Positions 59,755-64,000 of a stretch of DNA of 64,000 bases are shown one piece after another. The DNA comes from Epiperipatus broadwayi (Eukaryota > Onychophora > Udeonychophora > Euonychophora > Peripatidae), in the NCBI GenBank assembly GCA_028023455.1, contig JAQFVV010000072.1:4906214-4970213 (forward strand), written 5' to 3'. The number at the start of each line of letters is the position of its first letter. Position 1 is the first letter of the stretch. The position numbers and the translations under genes are program-made. The notes below the pieces were generated by a model. That model saw only the letters and a list, made by a program, of their open reading frames with translations, did not search any database and was not told where the DNA came from.

Positions 59755-60870
59755 CTTTTTCCATCATTATCTGTATTGTTTTTTTTTTATCTCATTCATT
59801 CGTCTCATATTCACACTTGTAGATTACTTGTAATCTCTCTAATTTAAAACTTCTGTTATCCATCTGTCAATATCTTTTTTATAAGCACGTTTATCTCAGC
59901 TTTATTTCAACTTTTGAAAATATCAGTAATACATATTTGTTCTTTCAACATATATTTCTCATTTTTTTGCAACAATGATTTACAATTTCTGTAATACTCT
60001 TTTATTTTTTTAAGTGGTTAATTCTCAGACCTGTGAATAAGCAGTGATAGAACATTTAAAAATTCTTTTTCAAATATCAAAAGCATTCCATCCATTTTAA
60101 TTCAGTAATTAATGTTCACTATAATGTTTCTATCTGTGTTAATAATTTTTATTCTCTCTCTCTTTGAAAAGTGACTGAAGATTATTTTAAGCATACTTTT
60201 TGGTATTTATTTTTAATTATTTTTCTTATTTTTGTTTGGTAGCATTTTTTGAGAAAACAATTGCAGCATCTGCAAAACCTAGAGGATTAAAGTAACCTTC
60301 ATTTAAGTCTTTTTGATCTCATTTAGTTCTAGAATACTTTGTGTAAAATTGCTTAAAAGATTTTGGAAAGATGGAATCATTTTCTGCACCCTATGAATGC
60401 TAATCTTCTTAAGGAAATTATGTTGTCTAATAACTTCAGTCTCATTTTGACAAATATTAACTAGAATTTGACAATTTCTTTGTCTGTGTCAAGATGCTTC
60501 AAAACCTTAATCACAGCAGATGTGTTTATAGTTCCATTGTATTTTTGCGTTTTACAAATCCAATGTGAAATAGAAAGTCATATACTGCTTTTACAATTTT
60601 TTTTAATATGTTGTGATCTTTTGTATTGCAAGCTACATTTAAATCCAGCTTGCTCATTTGCTTTGCTTGAATTCTTTGTAGATTATTTATACTAATCTTT
60701 ATAAGTATCTTATATAAAAGTGTTAAAAGACAGATAATTCAGTAATTCTCGCATTTATAAAATTTTGCAAATAATAGGGATGGAATGTTTTGAATTCTAA
60801 TATTTGACTTGTACATAATGCTGGTATGTTGTACTTATATTTTTTTGAAAAATTCTGGATCAAGGATTCC
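59755..60870 (-). pseudogene. Decayed RTE-type LINE, reverse transcriptase to 3' end
   Basis: The minus strand shows LLYKILIKISINNLQR (near 60700-60640), INTSAVIKVLKHLD (near 60520), FADAAIVFS in place of FADD (near 60270) and DIDRWITEVLN through MNEI (near 59890-59770), in the same order as the RTE at 22518-24435. The catalytic Asp pair is mutated, and stops are frequent. It lies just right of a hAT element and another RTE fragment. Confidence 0.78.
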
Positions 60871-61100
60871 ATATATACATTATGGATAACTCCACCATTG
60901 AAATGTAATTATATATTTACAATTGCATTACTAATTCTTACACAGACAAAATATAAATAACATTAAGTGCAACCATAGTGTATTTCAGCATAGATCACCT
61001 TTTACAAAGAGCAAATATTATACTGAAGCATTTGCTTTTGGAAAAAAGTGATCTTCACAGTAAATGCATTAAGTTATATTTAATGTTCTTTATAAATGTA
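60871..61100. other. AT-rich spacer
   Basis: Nothing recognisable was seen. Confidence 0.5.
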
Positions 61101-61105
61101 ATACA

Positions 61106-61555
61106 ATGAGCATGCTAATAGCTCTAAACAAGCGTTTCTGATAAATGCTGCAAGAGAAAGCATTTAAAATCTCTTATCTAGAATTATCTTTATTACCAAA
61201 CCGGTTTCGAGCTAATGGCTCTCATCAATGAGGCATTAGGACATACAGACCCAAGATCTAAAATACAAACTTGAGTCCAGAATTTATCAAATATTTAACT
61301 ATTAAGTAGAAAATCTGAAATTTTCAGACATCTATATGTCTTCAAATTCAGCTATCTAACTTAAATAGCTATATAGGACTGAACAAAATTCAGATATACC
61401 ATATATTAATAACTTTAGCAATAGAACATCGCCAAAGCCTCACAAACCAAACAATAGTAGTCAGGAAATCCAAGTCCTACATCACATGACTTAATTTAAT
61501 AAACTTGTATTTACAAATTAATATAATGCGCATGATAATAGCTCTAAATAAGCAA
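61106..61555. mobile_element. Hammerhead repeat, subfamily A, one unit plus start of a second
   Basis: The unit start ATGAGCATGCTAATAGCTCT at 61106 recurs as ATGCGCATGATAATAGCTCT at 61526, a 420-bp direct period, after which the second unit stops. The unit shares AATCTGAAATTTTCAGACAT and the AGCTATATAGGACTGAAC block with subfamily C. It carries one minus-strand hammerhead. Possible target-site repeats (TATAAATG at about 61091 and 61559) are too short to rely on. Confidence 0.68.
61186..61245 (-). ncRNA. Hammerhead ribozyme motif (subfamily A, perfect stem II)
   Basis: TTGATGA (61222-61228; C3 changed to T), then stem II GAGC-CATTA-GCTC (61218-61221 with 61209-61212) with four perfect pairs, GAAAC (61204-61208), palindrome ACCGGT (61200-61205) and a GTT cleavage triplet. 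Stem I is weakened. The C3 change should reduce or abolish cleavage, but the architecture is unmistakable. Confidence 0.72.
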
Positions 61556-62400
61556 CAATATAAATGCATATGGTTGATTTTGATATACAAAAGAAGCTTC
61601 AATTTATCTGGGCTTCCACCCCACCCCCTTCTTTTGATTTCAACACATCTGTGTAATGGACATAAATAAAAATAGTTGTAAAAAGTTATTTTCTTGTTTT
61701 TTTCTAGTAATAACATATATTTGGTTGATAAACAAATATGCATATGGATGTAATATATTTTGTAAGATATACATAATGATATAATATTAAATAAAATTAT
61801 CTTTTGTAAATGTTAAAAATATAATGTTAAGGGGGGGGGGGGTTAGAATGACGAATGTATGAGAGCAATATATCGGAGAAACACCGAAATGTCAACAAAG
61901 ACACGAGGAAGTAGATTTTTGATATTCACTCAATAAGCAAAAATTGTTTGTGAAAAGCATACATAGTCAGAGGATGGCCTTATTGCTTCTGGATGGTTGT
62001 GACTTGATGAAACTGAGATGTGGGAGGCATTGATAAAAAGCAAAAAAGATGGGAAATGTCATAATATACTTTAAATTCTGAATTTTATATAAAGAATCAC
62101 ATGTATAGATGAAAAAGTTAAAGTCTTAATAAGCATTGAAAAGCAATCGTCATCAAAATGAAACAAACAAGAAGGTAGATCGGACCTGAATAAATGTCTC
62201 AAGTGCAATTAATTATTTTATACATTCGGATGTTTATGCGTAGGAATATGAAGAAATTAAAAATAGTATAAAAGTGAAATTAGAAATTCTGCCGTGAAAG
62301 AAAAGAATTCGCAGTCAGAAAAGTTTACGGAATTTCAACATAATGGGCAATGAATGGTGGTATCAAGATTTAATTTCCATGATAAAACAAAAGCATCTTG
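61556..62400. other. AT-rich noncoding stretch with a 12-G tract
   Basis: No gene recognised. A run of 12 G occurs at 61831-61842, the longest G tract noticed in the window. Confidence 0.5.
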
Positions 62401-62409
62401 CTATTCTTT

Positions 62410-62640
62410 CACATCTATAATAAGCTTGAGATATTAGTGTTTATCAAATGCATTTAAATCCTATGTCTGGCTCAGTTTCCGGCTTTTGTCTTTCCATTAA
62501 GGCTCAGAATTCAAAGTTCTAAGTAAGACTAAATGACAGAAACTGGTCAGGAGGTGGGGATTTAAATGTGTTATCATCTAGTAGTCACTGATTGCTCAAG
62601 ATTACAATAGATGGTCCTAGAGGAGAGGGCTTCTCCTGTT
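62410..62640. repeat. Foldback pair of decayed subfamily G hammerhead repeats
   Basis: A minus-strand remnant (GAAAC at 62475-62479 preceded by AAAGACAAAAGCCG, with the CTGATGA half mutated) faces a plus-strand remnant near 62537-62570 (GAAACTGGTC with stem II deleted). Outer parts pair through TTTAAAT and ATCAAATGCATT-like words. Related to subfamily B by the GCC(A/G)GAAAC signature. Confidence 0.5.
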
Positions 62641-62744
62641 TTATCATGAATTGTATAAGCTAATGAAGTAATTTATTATTATTTATGTTCCTAACCAAGG
62701 GGGAAAGGTGTCTACAGTTAGAAAAGAACTGGTGATAGTAAAAC

Positions 62745-63010
62745 ATATAGTTATTCTAAGATTAGATCTATAAAACTATCTTTTCAGGGAGGTTGGCTTG
62801 AGATTTTCTTCTTTAAGCTTTTAGCTTGAATAATAAGATGGAATTAAAGATGGTTGGTATATGCTTAAATGCATTACTCCTAGCTTTGAGTTCTAAGCCT
62901 TACTGATGAAGGCAAAAGCCAGAAAAAGGTCTGGAGTTAAAAGTTTTAAATGCATCTGGTAATGACTCATTATTCAAGTTTATGATAAATGAAATAGAAT
63001 AGGAAATAGC
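62745..63010 (+). repeat. Subfamily G repeat with hammerhead core
   Basis: CTGATGA (62903-62909) is followed by AGGCAAAAGCCA (GGC/GCC stem II with an A-A mismatch next to the core), GAAAAAGGTC and TGGAG. The core, stem II and GTC triplet are present, but the stem III palindrome is mutated. The unit end ATTATTCAAGTTTATGATAA matches related repeats at 28.8 and 45.3 kb. Confidence 0.55.
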
Positions 63011-64000
63011 TCTTGCTTTATCAACATTCTAATTAAAGAATTAAGTGATTTATTATTTGGTAATATCATTTTAGCATTCATTCAAGACCAGTTCAGAAAA
63101 TGAGAGAGGCAGATAAAGAATAAAAAAATGTAGAAAACTAAAAAAAAATAAGAATGGAGCCAGCCAGAACAGCTTACATGTAATTAAAGGATGGAAATAA
63201 TAATTGTCATATCACTCTAGAATTCATAAGAAGTTAAGCACCAGAAATACCAATGCTGAAATAAATTTGATGATCTCATATTCTAGAACACTAGCATTTT
63301 ATCAACTGTGTGCTAAAACATGCATGAAAGATGAAAATGGATTATACAAATTCACAATCCCTTTTACAATGAGTGCAGAAATGATTGATAGCGTGAGAGG
63401 CTCACAATAATCTTGACTCTGTATTGACCTCGGGGACTAAAGAAGATGGTAAGATAAAAGGAAATGGAGAGAGAATGAAATAAAGAGTAATTGTGAGTAG
63501 TTTAGTTATAAATGTTAGCAGAAACTATTAGTGAATTAATTTAAGAAAGGCATCCTTTTTTATCTTTTATTCATCATAAGCAAAAAGATGAATAGGTAAA
63601 TAATAAAAAAGAATGAATTATGATAAATGCTATAGAAGATGAATTGAAAGCAGGACTTAAGGGGAAAATAATTTTAAAAAATATGGACAAAAGTTAAATA
63701 TAATGTTACTAAACCATAGAGGAATTAACAGCTTATGATATACTCCCAAGGGATAAACTATTTGATTACTTTTTGCCCTGTGTGATTTAGTCCAGTGGTA
63801 GGATATCAGTTTCTGAAGCATAAAGTCCTTAGATTATTCCAATTCTGGCATTTCCAGTGGTTGAATTTCTTATGAACTTTTGAGCACTAAAGCCATTCAA
63901 TTGCGTATTTTTTATTAGAAAGTGGAAGTAAGAAAAAAAAATCATAGACCAAAAAATATGAACAAAATATTAAAAGTAATGGCACTAAACCTTAGAAGAA
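63011..64000. other. AT-rich noncoding stretch to window end
   Basis: The open frame at 63204-63410 has no recognisable domain. Near 63789-63805 TTAGTCCAGTGGTAGG resembles a pol III A box, with a weak B-box-like GATTATTCC about 30 bases on; a decayed tRNA-like repeat is possible but unproven. Confidence 0.4.

Noticed and set aside
61831-61842. G-quadruplex
   Set aside because: A single 12-G run in AT-rich DNA; more likely a slippage tract or sequencing artefact than a functional quadruplex.

Overview
This window is AT-rich nuclear DNA from an animal, probably an invertebrate. The one host gene I recognise is the first coding exon of the spliceosome protein CWC15 (27405-27535, + strand), followed by a canonical splice donor. 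No second exon was found, so everything to its right may lie in its first intron or between genes. No bacterial operons, phage genes or CRISPR arrays are present. || Most of what can be named is mobile DNA. (1) 3727-11574 holds a nearly complete non-LTR retrotransposon: 5' UTR monomer repeats, an ORF1 with PHD finger, coiled coil and SGNH-hydrolase-like domain, and an ORF2 with endonuclease, reverse transcriptase and zinc knuckle broken by one frameshift. Two 5'-truncated copies follow head to tail, joined at TCACA-repeat tails, and another fragment lies antisense at 27766-28710. (2) RTE-type LINEs lie at 21383-24455 (+), 52937-55085 (-), 58350-58990 (-) and 59755-60870 (-), all decayed. Fragments of two other LINEs lie at 33696-34187 and 43911-44165. 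(3) Two hAT-like elements have matching 8-bp target duplications (18677-21034 and 59083-59576). The larger one encloses a Penelope-type GIY-YIG endonuclease remnant. (4) There are short tRNA-like SINE copies and several foldback or MITE-like palindromes. || The most interesting content is a group of 420-465 bp repeat units carrying hammerhead ribozyme motifs (about 2.5 kb, 19.6-20.75 kb, 25.1-26.6 kb, 47.4-48.3 kb, 61.1-61.55 kb, with decayed relatives at 44.7-45.3 and 62.4-63.0 kb). The motifs share the CTGANGA...GAAA core. Their stem I and stem II sequences differ between subfamilies yet still pair, and stem III is a short palindrome. Units occur as direct tandem pairs, usually with a third part inverted, and one locus (47389-48290) has 13-bp target-site duplications. 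This matches what is known of Penelope-like terminal repeats and animal retrozymes, which yield small circular RNAs. || Long stretches (11.6-14.0, 16.3-18.6, 34.2-43.9 and 48.6-51.8 kb) show no gene I can support. Three short minus-strand patches (14082-14161, 16243-16307, 57774-57855) look like exons but are unproven. A 500-N assembly gap lies at 55869-56368.
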